Source: Eubacteriales Family XIII. Incertae Sedis bacterium (GTDB lineage Bacteria > Bacillota > Clostridia > Peptostreptococcales > Anaerovoracaceae). From it: a DNA stretch of 33,657 nucleotides. The stretch covers positions 1-33,657 of the forward strand of contig JAITMX010000172.1 in NCBI GenBank assembly GCA_031290775.1, written 5' to 3'. A model generated the notes under the pieces. The model was not told where the DNA came from. It saw nothing but the letters and a program-made list of their open reading frames with translations, and ran no database searches. Position 1 is the first letter of the stretch. The number at the start of each line of letters is the position of its first letter. Of the stretch, positions 17,514 to 25,796 are shown piece by piece. A program made the translations under genes and the position numbers.

Positions 17514-18116
17514 TTATTTCGAATCCAAAACGATTGCGTCAAAAGGGCATATTTTCACGCATTTGCGGCAACCGATGCACACGGCCGAAATGCGCATCTT
17601 TCCATCCGGCGCCAGTATCGCGCCGACGGGGCAGATTTTCACGCACATCCGGCAACTCCTGCAGTGAGGCTCGTCGATTATTGCCTTGTGTCCACCCCCC
17701 GTGTGCCTGTCTGGATGCAGGCCCCGATCCACTGCGTGGTGTTTTTGCGCGGCGGAAAACAGTACGGGCGGCGTTTCTTTCGGCGCCGTCCACGCACAGG
17801 CGCCGCTTGCCTCTGTCCGCAGGCGCAGGCCCTTTTCGCGGTCTACGCGCAAGATTGCGAAGCCGAGCTCTTCGCCGGTCGCGGCATCCTCGACACGGCC
17901 CCAGCGCTCCTCGACCAGCCAATCGGTGACGTATTGGTCAAAGCCGACCTGGCGGATCCAGCGGCCCCCGTCAAGCAGGTAGTATTTGGCTTCGTTTGCC
18001 TCTTTTGACGCCACGGCGCGGAAAATATTTTCGCCGCCGTATTCGTGCGGTGTTTCGGAAAAAAAGCCGGTGCGGATTTTGTACGCCTTGGTGTCCATCA
18101 TCTTTGTATCCATCAT
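17514..18116 (-). CDS. 2[4Fe-4S] ferredoxin-domain protein with novel N-terminal part
   Basis: The last 50 residues of this 200-residue protein are a bacterial-type ferredoxin. CRSCRMCVKICP (Cys152, 155, 158, 162) and CIGCRKCVKICP (Cys180, 183, 186, 190) bind two [4Fe-4S] clusters for electron transfer. The first 150 residues (AYKIRTGFFSETPHEYGG onward, with the segment GRWIRQVGFDQYVTDWLVEE) match no family I recognise. A His-rich stretch, KHHAVDRGLHPDRHTGGGH, precedes the ferredoxin part. The ATG at 18116 shares one base with the stop of the upstream QueG-like gene (TGATG), so translation is probably coupled. An ATG one codon later and another at residue 6-7 are possible. It is the last gene of an operon with an aldehyde dehydrogenase and two QueG-like proteins, and probably feeds electrons to them. 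Confidence 0.82.
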   Translation of the reverse strand: MMDTKMMDTKAYKIRTGFFSETPHEYGGENIFRAVASKEANEAKYYLLDGGRWIRQVGFDQYVTDWLVEERWGRVEDAATGEELGFAILRVDREKGLRLRTEASGACAWTAPKETPPVLFSAAQKHHAVDRGLHPDRHTGGGHKAIIDEPHCRSCRMCVKICPVGAILAPDGKMRISAVCIGCRKCVKICPFDAIVLDSK

Positions 18117-19066
18117 CAATCAGCCGCGAGGTTCCTGTCCGCGAAACGCTCCTTCCATTTGCCCGCCGGGCAATAGATGAGGCATTTGTCGCATTTCCAT
18201 TTGGGATAATGGTCGAGGCCTTCCCAGTGGTTGACGGGCTTTTTCGCGAATGCCTCTGCCAGGCTTGCGTCCGTAGGCTCTTCATGTTCGACCGAATCAA
18301 TATAATCTTCTATGCCCCCGTATTCTTTGCGGAGCGCGCACGCCGCGACGATACAGCGGTTTAGGCGCACATCGGCCGCTTTGCGAAGCACGCCGCCCGC
18401 GCCGAGCGTCCGGCTTTGCCCTGTGTCAGGGCCCGGTATCGCGTTCACGGGGCAGCGCCCCACGCAGATGAGGCAGGACTCGCCGCCGCAAATCGGCGCG
18501 CCGCCCCTCGGCGCGTCAAATTCAAGCGGCATCGATGTGATGACCGCCCCGAAATGCACGCGCGGGCCGTACTCCTCGGTCAGCAGCCTTCCGCTCCAGC
18601 CGTAGTCGCCCAAGCCCGCGGCGAAAGCCGCGCGCTCGATGTTGAAAGGCAGACCGACCTTGAAAGGCGCCGCGAAAGCGGGGACGGGCACGGACAGCGG
18701 GACGCCGGCCTGCATCGGCCCTGAGGGCAGCGGGCAGGCGACGTATCCGTAGCTGCGCTCGATATGCTGGGCGAGGTCGAAAGTCCGGAAGAGCATCGCC
18801 GCGTTCGGCGCGAGGTCTGCGCTATAGGCGCTGTAAATTGCCCTGGCGGGGAGGCTCCCGTCTTCAAAATACCGGAAAGCGGCCTGTGTGCCGCCGTCAG
18901 GAACACGGTAGGCGTACACGATTGCCGAGCGCGCCCCCGGCAGGATGTCCGATGGCCGATGGCCTTCCGGCTCGTCTTCAAGCAGCCCCGCGTCACAGAC
19001 GCCGGCCAGATCCATGTCGAGGTCTTCGAGGATGAATTTTTTGATTTTCGCGGTTTCGTTTGTCAT
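18116..19066 (-). CDS. QueG-like 4Fe-4S protein, paralogue 1
   Basis: This 316-residue protein resembles the epoxyqueuosine reductase (QueG)/reductive dehalogenase-like group in layout. The central GLGDYGWSGRLLTEEYGPRV (about residues 151-170) leads to two 4Fe-4S motifs. The first is CX4CX2CX3CP (Cys193, 198, 201, 205). The second uses NRC (Cys238) plus CDKCLIYCPAGKWKERF (Cys292, 295, 299). The N-terminal half has HRPSDILPGARSAIVYAYRVP, the usual start of the substrate/cobalamin domain. True QueG matures tRNA queuosine, but two copies inside a catabolic operon argue for another role, possibly corrinoid-dependent reduction or reductive activation of a partner. It begins 19 bases after paralogue 2 with AGAGG about 9 bases upstream. 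Function is unproven. Confidence 0.75.
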   Translation of the reverse strand: MTNETAKIKKFILEDLDMDLAGVCDAGLLEDEPEGHRPSDILPGARSAIVYAYRVPDGGTQAAFRYFEDGSLPARAIYSAYSADLAPNAAMLFRTFDLAQHIERSYGYVACPLPSGPMQAGVPLSVPVPAFAAPFKVGLPFNIERAAFAAGLGDYGWSGRLLTEEYGPRVHFGAVITSMPLEFDAPRGGAPICGGESCLICVGRCPVNAIPGPDTGQSRTLGAGGVLRKAADVRLNRCIVAACALRKEYGGIEDYIDSVEHEEPTDASLAEAFAKKPVNHWEGLDHYPKWKCDKCLIYCPAGKWKERFADRNLAAD

Positions 19067-19085
19067 GTCGTTTTGCCTCTGCTCA

Positions 19086-20024
19086 TCAGTCTTTGATATA
19101 TTTGCGGGTGTCTATCTTTGAAAGCCCGGTGTCAAAGAAGCGCTCTTTCCAATTGCCCGCCGGGCAGTACATCATGCAATAGCCGCACTTCCAGCTTGTC
19201 GCGTGCATGAAAAAATTGTTATTCATATGGGTATAGTAAAATGCCTGCAAACCGTCGGCTTCCGTATGGATCGGATGGGGGTTTGCGAAGACGTCGTAAA
19301 GGTCGCGCCCCGAATCGTTGAATTCGGCAAACATGCCTGACGTCGCCATTTTGCAGCGATTGCCGTCAAACATCGAATATTCGCATGGCTTCCCCCCTAC
19401 GTCAAAGCTCCTTGCGCGTTTCGGGTCGTATTTTCCGATTGCGTTTGTCGGGCACATGGCCGCGCACACGCCGCACTTCACGGGGTCGCAAAGCGGCGGG
19501 CCGTCGTAAAGCGGGTCGGATTCCAGCTCCGCCGTCGTGAGAATCACGCAAAACCGGTTGCGCGTGCCAAATTCGGGCGTCATCGCGAGGCCGTGCCAGC
19601 CAAATTCCGCAATGCCGGCCGCGACGGCGCTATGCCGGAGGCTCATCGTCTTTGCGCCGTGCGTCGGACCTGCGGGGATCGGCGCGCAGGCTTCCCCCGT
19701 GAGCCGCTCCACAAAGCGCGCAATGCGCATGGCCGCAAACAGCAGCGTATAGTTTGCCGCGCCGGTATAGCCGTAGGCCGGATAGATGCCGTGCAGGTGC
19801 AGGCGCCTGTCCTCAAGCATGCGGTAGACCGCCTGCACCGCGCCGTCGGGGAGCCTGATCGCGCAGACGATCGCCGATTTGCAGCCCGGCAGGAAATCCG
19901 TCGGATGATAGCCCTCGGGCGCACCGTTAAAGCGCTCTATGCCCGCCACGCCGATTTTGTCGATCTTGGCGTGCGCGAGCGCAAAATCTTTGATCTGCTG
20001 TTTGGTTTCAGATGGATGTATCAT
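19086..20024 (-). CDS. QueG-like 4Fe-4S protein, paralogue 2
   Basis: This 312-residue relative of the next gene has the same plan: YHPTDFLPGCKSAIVCAIRLP near residue 39, GIAEFGWHGLAMTPEFGTRN at about 137-156, and CX4CX2CX3CP with Cys179, 184, 187 and 191. The second cluster has NRC (Cys224) and CGYCMMYCPAGNWKERF (Cys280, 283, 287). Sequence outside the motifs has diverged strongly from paralogue 1, so the pair is old or has split roles. The conserved CPAGxWKERF ending shared by both is a good family marker. The start lies inside the last 17 bases of the aldehyde dehydrogenase gene, with AAAGG just upstream, so the two are translationally linked. Cobalamin binding is likely from the family but not visible directly. 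Confidence 0.75.
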   Translation of the reverse strand: MIHPSETKQQIKDFALAHAKIDKIGVAGIERFNGAPEGYHPTDFLPGCKSAIVCAIRLPDGAVQAVYRMLEDRRLHLHGIYPAYGYTGAANYTLLFAAMRIARFVERLTGEACAPIPAGPTHGAKTMSLRHSAVAAGIAEFGWHGLAMTPEFGTRNRFCVILTTAELESDPLYDGPPLCDPVKCGVCAAMCPTNAIGKYDPKRARSFDVGGKPCEYSMFDGNRCKMATSGMFAEFNDSGRDLYDVFANPHPIHTEADGLQAFYYTHMNNNFFMHATSWKCGYCMMYCPAGNWKERFFDTGLSKIDTRKYIKD

Positions 20025-21513
20025 AAAAGCCTTTCATCACGATCGTCTTTGTACGCGTCATTTCGGACAGCGTGGTGAAGCCTTCGTTTCCGAGGCCGCT
20101 CATCTTGTACCCGCCGAAAGGCTGCATCGCGTTGCGGTACATCGTCGTGCCGTTGATGACCATGCAGCCGGTTTCGGCGCGCCTCGCGATGTCCATGCCT
20201 TTTTTCCAGTCCGCCGTATAGACGCAGCCCGAAAGCCCGTAGATGCCGGAATTTGCAATTTCGAGCGCCTCTTCGGCTGTGTCAAATCCGATAATCGGGA
20301 TAACAGGCCCGAATATTTCAAGATCCTTTGCGACATCCATCTCTTTTGTCACGTCCACGAGTACGGTCGGCTCATAGAAAGCGCCGTTGCGGCCCCCGCC
20401 CAAAAGCACCTTTGCGCCTTGCGAGACCGTCAGCGCCACCTGGCTTTCGACCTTCTTCGCGGCGGTTTCGTTGATGAGGCAGCCCATCATGACGTTTGGG
20501 CTGTCCGCCGCCGCGTCGCTGCCGAGCAGTTTTTCCAGTGTCCCCTCAAGATCCGGCTCAAAGCCCATTTTGACGCCGCGCATATGCCCGAGCACGAGCC
20601 CTGTGAATTTTTCTTTGACGGGGTTTTGGACGAGGAAGCGTTTGGGCGCGATGCAGACCTGCCCCGCCGTCGCCATGCGCGTGAAGACGCCTTCGGCGGC
20701 GGCCTGCTCTATGTTTGCGTCTTCGAGCACGATGAACGCGTCATTGCCGCCGAGCTCGAGCGCGACGTGCGCCAGCCGCTTTGCGCCTTTCTGCGCGATT
20801 TCAAGGCCGACTTCCGTACTGCCTGTCATCGCGATTGCGTCGACGCCCGGATGCTCGACGAGCCAACTGCCTACGGTGGCGCCGCTGCCCGTCAGAATCT
20901 GGAACGCGTCGCCAGGCATCCCCGCTTCAATCAAGAGCTCGCTCATGCGGAGCGCGCCGAGCGGGTTGTCGGACGGCAGCTTGCCGATGAAAGCGTTGCC
21001 TGCGGCGAGCGCGGGCGCGGCTTTGTAAGCGAGCAAAAGCATGGGCGCGTTGAAAGGCACGATGCCGGCAACAGTCCCGATGGGCTCCTGTACCACCATG
21101 ATCATGTCGTCTTTTGTGCGCGCGTCGTGCCCGGGCTCCGTGCCCGGCACGAGGAGCTTGCCGTCGAGCCGCCGCGCCTGTTCAAAATAACCGCGAAATA
21201 TCGGTACCGTCTGATTGTACTCAAACAGCGAAACGAACGGCGATTTGCCTTGCTCCTTTGCGAGCAGCAACATGATTTCGCGCTTGTTGGTTTCGAGCAA
21301 TTCCAGGAAACGGTTCAAAACCGTTTCTTTTTCGAGCAGGGATTTTGCGCCCCATTCTTTTTGCCCGTTTCGCGCACGGCGTACAGCCTCATTGACATCT
21401 TCTTGCGAAGCCGCAGGGACAGTGTCAATGAATTCCCCGGTCGCCGGGTTGACGACATCGATTGTCTTGCCATCTGACGCGTCGCGTTTTTCGCCGCCGA
21501 TGAGCATTTTCAT
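20008..21513 (-). CDS. NAD(P)-dependent aldehyde dehydrogenase, first gene of Fe-S operon
   Basis: This is a 501-residue aldehyde dehydrogenase with all catalytic residues: Asn155 (VPFNAP), Glu253 (LELGGN) and Cys287 (GQVCIAPKR). The usual KPSE cofactor motif reads KLPSDNP, shifted by one residue. Compared with the enzyme at 10942-12375 it has an extra segment near residues 300-335 (VLGHMRGVKMGFEPDLEGTLEKLLG). The ATG at 21513 is preceded by a strong GGAGAGGAGG. It is the first gene of a - strand operon continuing with two QueG-like proteins and a ferredoxin, and it is divergent from the sugar-type ABC importer. It probably oxidises an aldehyde made in the same catabolic pathway; the true substrate is unknown. 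Confidence 0.9.
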   Translation of the reverse strand: MKMLIGGEKRDASDGKTIDVVNPATGEFIDTVPAASQEDVNEAVRRARNGQKEWGAKSLLEKETVLNRFLELLETNKREIMLLLAKEQGKSPFVSLFEYNQTVPIFRGYFEQARRLDGKLLVPGTEPGHDARTKDDMIMVVQEPIGTVAGIVPFNAPMLLLAYKAAPALAAGNAFIGKLPSDNPLGALRMSELLIEAGMPGDAFQILTGSGATVGSWLVEHPGVDAIAMTGSTEVGLEIAQKGAKRLAHVALELGGNDAFIVLEDANIEQAAAEGVFTRMATAGQVCIAPKRFLVQNPVKEKFTGLVLGHMRGVKMGFEPDLEGTLEKLLGSDAAADSPNVMMGCLINETAAKKVESQVALTVSQGAKVLLGGGRNGAFYEPTVLVDVTKEMDVAKDLEIFGPVIPIIGFDTAEEALEIANSGIYGLSGCVYTADWKKGMDIARRAETGCMVINGTTMYRNAMQPFGGYKMSGLGNEGFTTLSEMTRTKTIVMKGFYDTSI

Positions 21514-21572
21514 CGCGAAACCCCTCCTCTCCGGGATATGCCGTGCCGCAGTTGATGCCTACGCTAAGAGCA

Positions 21573-21601
21573 ACAATATCACACGCATAAATAAAAAACA
21601 A
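21573..21601 (-). promoter_or_regulatory. Promoter of the aldehyde dehydrogenase/QueG-like operon
   Basis: On the - strand, TTGTTT (21601 to 21596) and TATTGT (21578 to 21573) are separated by 17 bases. Each matches its consensus at 4 of 6 positions. The start point would be near 21566, giving a leader of about 53 bases with a strong Shine-Dalgarno. Confidence 0.4.
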
Positions 21602-21624
21602 GATATCCGAAACCTCTTTGTCTC

Positions 21625-21633
21625 TGTTATAAT
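21625..21633 (+). promoter_or_regulatory. Promoter of the sugar-type ABC operon
   Basis: TGTTATAAT at 21625-21633 is a perfect extended -10 (TG, one base, TATAAT). No -35 is clear, which is normal for extended -10 promoters. The start point would be near 21640, inside the palindrome at 21639-21654. The leader is about 110 bases. A second TATACT at 21688-21693 lacks supporting elements. Confidence 0.55.
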
Positions 21634-21638
21634 TGTTT

Positions 21639-21654
21639 CGTCATGCGTATGACG
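21639..21654. promoter_or_regulatory. Operator-like palindrome at the ABC operon start point
   Basis: CGTCAT (21639-21644), GCGT, then ATGACG (21649-21654) form a perfect 6+4+6 inverted repeat 5 bases after the TATAAT box. A dimeric repressor bound here would block transcription start, as GntR- or LacI-type regulators do at similar sites. The binding protein is unknown; no other copy was seen in the window. Confidence 0.5.
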
Positions 21655-21750
21655 TTAAAGTTATTTCCCAAAATATCAGCAATAAAATATACTGACAATG
21701 TGCTTGCTTGGCCTGCATGATTCCGAGAGGGAAGAGAGTATATCAAAACT

Positions 21751-23259
21751 ATGGAGAGATACGTAGAGTTTGAACACATCGACAAGCGTTTTGTCGGTGT
21801 GCATGCTTTACAGGACATCAGTTTTCGGGCGAACGGCGGCGAGGTTCTTGCGCTGCTCGGCGAAAACGGCGCGGGGAAAAGCACGCTCCTGAAAATCATG
21901 AGCGGGGCCCAATACCCGGACAGCGGAAAGACGGTCCTGAACGGCAAGGAGATTGTTTTTCATACAACGCAGGACGCGATCAACGCGGGCGTCAGCATCA
22001 TTTACCAAGAGCGCCAGCTCATCCGGGATTTGACGGTCACGGAAAATGTCTTCATGGACTTCCTGCCGCGCAAACGTTTTGGGATCGTCGATTTTGCGAA
22101 AGCGCACGCGGAAACGCAAAAGATTATTGACGAATTTGGCATACCCATCCGATCGGCGGATCTTGTGGGGGCGCTTTCCGTCGCGCACCAGCAAATGGTG
22201 GAAATCATGAAGGCCTACCGCCGAAACAGCCAGGTGATTGCCTTCGACGAGCCGACAGCCAGCCTTGCGGACGCGGAGATCGAGGTGCTTTTCGGCGTCA
22301 TCGAGCGATTGCGTTCTGAGGGCAAGGTCATACTTTACGTTTCGCATCGCCTGAAAGAGCTCTTTCAGATTACGGACCGCATCGTCATCTTGAAAGACGG
22401 AAAATTTGTCAGGGCGCTTGAGACAAAAGACGCGACGGAGTCCGAGCTGATCCGACTGATGGTCGGGAGGGACCTCGGCGATATTTACAACAATCTGGAC
22501 CGAAACGCGGAAAAGGGCGAAGTCGTTTTGGATGTCCGCCACCTTGTCAGCAAAAAAGTGCGCGATGTCAGTTTTCAATTGCGCAAAGGCGAGGTCTTGG
22601 GGTTTTCGGGCTTGGTGGGCGCCGGGCGCTCCGAAATCATGCGCGCGATTTTCGGGGCGGACCCGATCGAAAGCGGTGAAATATTCGTCGAGGGCAAGCC
22701 TGTCAACATCAAATCCCCCCGCGACGCGATCAATTCCGGTATCGGGCTCTGCCCCGAAGACCGCAAGGAAGAGGGTTTGGTGCTGGAACGCACGATCCGG
22801 GAAAACACGACAATCCCGATTTTGAAAATGATATCGGACCACGGGATTATCAACACCGCCAGGGAGCGCGGCATCGCAAAAGGGTCGATTGACGACTACA
22901 ACATCAAGACGCATTCCATGGAAAAGATCGTCATTGAATTGTCGGGCGGCAACCAGCAAAAAGTCATTCTCGGGCGGTGGATGTCCGCCAAGCTCAAAGT
23001 CCTGATTTTGGACGAGCCGACAAAAGGTATCGACGTGGGCGCAAAATCCGAAATCTATCAGATGGTGTGCAATCTTGCAAAACAGGGGCTCGGCATCATT
23101 TTTATTTCTTCCGAATTGCCCGAGGTGCTCAACATCAGCGACCATATCGTTGTAATTGCGGGCGGAAAGATATCGGGGATATTGGCGCGCGGGGAGGCGA
23201 CTGAAGAAAAGGTATTGGCTTTGGCCATGCGTGAACATACAAGGGAAGAAAGGAACTGA
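21751..23259 (+). CDS. Sugar-type ABC transporter ATP-binding protein (RbsA/MglA family)
   Basis: This 502-residue protein has two fused ABC ATPase domains, the pattern of the ribose/galactose importer class. Domain 1 has Walker [10 protein letters not shown] (about residues 37-45), a signature region [11 protein letters not shown], where sugar importers usually have LSVGQQQ, and Walker [11 protein letters not shown]. Domain 2 (from about 255) has the normally degenerate GLVGAGRSE instead of Walker A, signature [14 protein letters not shown] and [19 protein letters not shown]. The two domains bind the permease dimer on the inner face of the membrane and drive uptake. The GGGAAGAGAG ribosome site lies rather far upstream of ATG 21751. 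The permease gene follows 7 bases after its stop. The substrate cannot be read from this subunit. Confidence 0.93.
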   Translation: MERYVEFEHIDKRFVGVHALQDISFRANGGEVLALLGENGAGKSTLLKIMSGAQYPDSGKTVLNGKEIVFHTTQDAINAGVSIIYQERQLIRDLTVTENVFMDFLPRKRFGIVDFAKAHAETQKIIDEFGIPIRSADLVGALSVAHQQMVEIMKAYRRNSQVIAFDEPTASLADAEIEVLFGVIERLRSEGKVILYVSHRLKELFQITDRIVILKDGKFVRALETKDATESELIRLMVGRDLGDIYNNLDRNAEKGEVVLDVRHLVSKKVRDVSFQLRKGEVLGFSGLVGAGRSEIMRAIFGADPIESGEIFVEGKPVNIKSPRDAINSGIGLCPEDRKEEGLVLERTIRENTTIPILKMISDHGIINTARERGIAKGSIDDYNIKTHSMEKIVIELSGGNQQKVILGRWMSAKLKVLILDEPTKGIDVGAKSEIYQMVCNLAKQGLGIIFISSELPEVLNISDHIVVIAGGKISGILARGEATEEKVLALAMREHTREERN

Positions 23260-23266
23260 TTTCATA

Positions 23267-24283
23267 ATGGAAATAAAACGTGTCCGGCTGAACGCCGGCA
23301 AGCTCCTCGCCAACAACGATATCGTGATGTTGATCGTGCTGATTGCCATCATCATAGTGTTCACTTTGATCAACCCCAACTTCCTTTCGTTCAAAAATAT
23401 GATGAATATTTTTTACGCGGCGTCGATCATCGGCTTGCTTGCGATCGGCATGACGTACTTGATGATCGCGGGGCATATCGACTTGTCCTGCGGCACGGTG
23501 GCGGGCTTGTCCGGCGTCATCATCTCGGTGCTGCTGCGGGACACGGATATTTCCGCGTGGCCCGTCGCCTTTTTCATCACCTTGGCCATCGCGCTCGGCG
23601 TCGGCCTCGCGAACGCTGTGCTTGTCAACGTTTTCGAGTTGCAGCCTTTTATCGCGACGCTCGCCATGTCGTCGGTTTGCACGGGGGCATCGTATCTGCT
23701 CAGCAGCGGCCGCGCCGTGCTGATATCCAACCAGAGCCTGATGCACATCGGATCGGGCCGCGTTTTCGGCGTCCCGATCACCGTCATCATATTGGTCATT
23801 TTCTTTATCGTCTTTGGGTATATCCTGGCGCGGACGGTATTTGGGCGGAGCGTCTATATGATCGGCGGCAATGTGACTGCCGCGAAGCTTGCGGGCCTGA
23901 ATCCGAAAAGGCTGGCGATGTCTTGCTATTTAATGAGCGCGGGGATCGCGGCGCTCGCGGGCGTCCTGCTGACGGCGCGTATGCACTCGGCGATGCCGGG
24001 TGCTGGCAGCGGCGGGGAATTTGACGCGATCACGGCAGCCGTGCTCGGCGGCGTCGCGTTCACGGGCGGCCGCGGCAACTTGGTGGGGTGTTTCATCGGC
24101 TTGATTATCATCCAGGCTTTTGCAAACGGCCTGACGGTGCTTGGCGTCAACTCGTTCTGGCAGGTCGTGGCAAAAGGGATACTGCTGATTGCCGCGCTGG
24201 TCTTTGACTATATACGGCGGCGGGGCCTCAGCAAAAGCCTCGAAGAAGAGGCGATGCGCCATCTCGACGACGAGACCGCATAA
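23267..24283 (+). CDS. Sugar-type ABC transporter permease (RbsC family)
   Basis: This 338-residue polytopic membrane protein of about 8-10 segments forms the channel of the importer. Family landmarks are LSFKNMMNIFYAASIIGLLAIGMTYLMIAGHIDLSCGTVAGLSG, typical of RbsC/XylH permeases, then YMIGGNVTAAKLAGLNPKR, the coupling segment, and ITAAVLGGVAFTGGRGNLVG. ATG 23267 is chosen inside a longer open frame because AAAGGA lies just upstream and the frame further up is a shadow of the ATPase gene. The C-terminal tail is acidic. The gene for the binding protein follows after 97 bases. Confidence 0.93.
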   Translation: MEIKRVRLNAGKLLANNDIVMLIVLIAIIIVFTLINPNFLSFKNMMNIFYAASIIGLLAIGMTYLMIAGHIDLSCGTVAGLSGVIISVLLRDTDISAWPVAFFITLAIALGVGLANAVLVNVFELQPFIATLAMSSVCTGASYLLSSGRAVLISNQSLMHIGSGRVFGVPITVIILVIFFIVFGYILARTVFGRSVYMIGGNVTAAKLAGLNPKRLAMSCYLMSAGIAALAGVLLTARMHSAMPGAGSGGEFDAITAAVLGGVAFTGGRGNLVGCFIGLIIIQAFANGLTVLGVNSFWQVVAKGILLIAALVFDYIRRRGLSKSLEEEAMRHLDDETA

Positions 24284-24380
24284 GGCGAAGCCGTGGCCCG
24301 CCCGGCGAGGCCGCTGCCATTTCGATTGATTTTTACGCGCAATGCGTGGAAATACTGGAGTTGAGAAAGGAGACTATGCA

Positions 24381-25529
24381 ATGAAAAAAAGAATGTTGGC
24401 AATCCTGCTGTGCCTGGCGATGGTATTCGTGCTGGCGGCTTGCGGCAGCAAGGGCGATGCCCCGGAGGCGGGCGGCAGCGGGGGGGAGGCCCCGGCAGCC
24501 ACGGCTCCGGCGGATAGCGGCGGCGCGGGCGACGAAGAGCTGCAAATCGCCTACTTTGGCGGCGGCATGCAGGCTACGTGGCTGCAAAACATCCTCAAAG
24601 CGCTGACGGAGTTGGGCGCGGAGCATGGCTACAAAGTGATCAACGCGGACGCGGAATGGGACGGCGACAAAATGCTTTCCCAGATCGACCAGTTGATGGA
24701 CCAAGTCGACGGCGCTTCGATTTTCCTTGTCGATGCCGGCCTCGGCCCGGCCGTTGCGGAAAAGTTTGCCGCCTCCGGCAAGCCGCTTGCGTTTGAGACG
24801 ATGCCTGTCATGGACGCGGACGGCAAGTTTGCAGCCCCCGGCGTGCTTTCCGACGTGGTGGCGATGGGGCGTATCCCCGCGGAGTGGACAATCGACAAGA
24901 TCGAGGACATCGGTTTTGACCCGACGGATTTCTCCAAGGTGGGATTGATGCTGGGCACAAACGGTATCTTTGCCCCGACCGACGACCGTGCGCAGGAGTA
25001 CAAGAGGGTCTTTACGGAAGCGTTCCCCAATTTCCCGCAGGAAAACATCTTTACCTGTGACGTATCAGCGGATCCAAACCGTCCGGATGACACGGAAGGC
25101 TCCTACAATATGGCGATGACGATCTTTACGGCAAATCCGCAGATCGACGAGTGGCTGGTCTACGCGTCAGTTGACGACTACGCGGTGGGTATCGCCCGCG
25201 CGATCGAATCCAACGATCTGCAGTCGAAGGCGAAGCTCATCTCTTGCGGCGGCGAGCGCGCCATGCCCGAATGGATCGACAATCCGGCTGTCAACGAATA
25301 CTGGATCGCGGAGCTTTATTTCAACGCCATGCAGTATGCGCGTTATGTCGATGAGGCGCTCATGCAAATGATCCGGGAAGGGAAAGCGCCAAACGAGGTG
25401 CTGACCGATTTCATTGCCCCGGGCGAGGAGTATGGCGTCGCGTTTATCGCGGGCGATATGGTCACGCCAAACGGCGAATACGACACCGTGAAATACACGG
25501 ATTTCCCGGATTATCTGCCGGGATATTAA
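24381..25529 (+). CDS. Sugar-type ABC transporter substrate-binding lipoprotein
   Basis: The 382-residue product is the extracellular ligand-capture subunit. A lipoprotein signal ends at VLAAC, with lipidated Cys21, followed by a flexible Gly/Ala/Pro linker to about residue 50. The mature domain is a type I periplasmic binding fold: YFGGGMQATWLQNILKALTE, VINADAEWDGDKMLSQIDQLMDQ and SIFLVDAGLGPAVAEKF, with the second lobe from about KVGLMLGTNG. The spacing resembles sugar-binding proteins of the arabinose or ribose type, but the ligand residues are not recognisable. ATG 24381 has AAAGGAGA upstream; an ATG at 24375 is out of frame. It is the last gene of the ABC operon, before a strong terminator. 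The true ligand may be a sugar, polyol or small aromatic. Confidence 0.9.
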   Translation: MKKRMLAILLCLAMVFVLAACGSKGDAPEAGGSGGEAPAATAPADSGGAGDEELQIAYFGGGMQATWLQNILKALTELGAEHGYKVINADAEWDGDKMLSQIDQLMDQVDGASIFLVDAGLGPAVAEKFAASGKPLAFETMPVMDADGKFAAPGVLSDVVAMGRIPAEWTIDKIEDIGFDPTDFSKVGLMLGTNGIFAPTDDRAQEYKRVFTEAFPNFPQENIFTCDVSADPNRPDDTEGSYNMAMTIFTANPQIDEWLVYASVDDYAVGIARAIESNDLQSKAKLISCGGERAMPEWIDNPAVNEYWIAELYFNAMQYARYVDEALMQMIREGKAPNEVLTDFIAPGEEYGVAFIAGDMVTPNGEYDTVKYTDFPDYLPGY

Positions 25530-25553
25530 ACGCGAATCAATCATTCCATAAAC

Positions 25554-25613
25554 AGGGCCGGCTCGTCACGTAGACGGGCCGGCCCTATGTTTGGCGCTCG
25601 CAGGGCTTTTTTT
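25554..25613 (+). terminator. Terminator of the ABC operon, two possible folds
   Basis: AGGGCCGGC (25554-25562) pairs with GCCGGCCCT (25578-25586), with a nested CGTC/GACG stem. A run of seven T at 25607-25613 follows after 20 bases. The last bases of that hairpin (GGCCCT) can instead pair with AGGGCT directly before the T run. The two folds exclude each other. It ends the + strand transcript before the convergent operon. Confidence 0.75.
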
Positions 25614-25624
25614 ATGAGTACGGT

Positions 25625-25774
25625 TTAGAGCACGACGTAGCTCATGATGAAGCTGAAAAACTCCGCGTCAAGGTCGTCCGAAATCGGCCGAAAGCGCTCT
25701 GCAATCTCGGGGTCAAGCTCAGGATGCCGCGCGAGGTAGTCGTCAAAGTCCATCAAATAATCTTTTTCTATCAT
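25625..25774 (-). CDS. 49-residue acidic protein of unknown function
   Basis: This small gene starts at ATG 25774 with GGGAGG about 10-12 bases upstream. A longer frame from 25813 exists, but that part overlaps the end of the UroD-fold gene and lacks its own ribosome site. The product is acidic and soluble (DFDDYLARHPELDPEIAERF, then ISDDLDAEFF, ending SFIMSYVVL). I recognise no family. It lies 22 bases after the UroD-fold gene as the last gene of the five-gene operon. The good ribosome site and position support a real gene, perhaps a small subunit or regulator of a neighbouring enzyme. Confidence 0.6.
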   Translation of the reverse strand: MIEKDYLMDFDDYLARHPELDPEIAERFRPISDDLDAEFFSFIMSYVVL

Positions 25775-25796
25775 TATATATGCACCTCCCGTTTGC

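Noticed and set aside
18116-20024. Annotation of either protein as true QueG
   Set aside because: Motif layout is similar, but duplication and catabolic context make tRNA modification unlikely without a phylogeny.
19939-21477. Long + strand open frame opposite the aldehyde dehydrogenase
   Set aside because: It is antisense to a gene with intact catalytic residues and shows no recognisable motif or ribosome site.
21808-23394. Long - strand open frame opposite the ABC ATPase
   Set aside because: It is antisense to an ATPase with all ABC motifs; composition is shadow-like.
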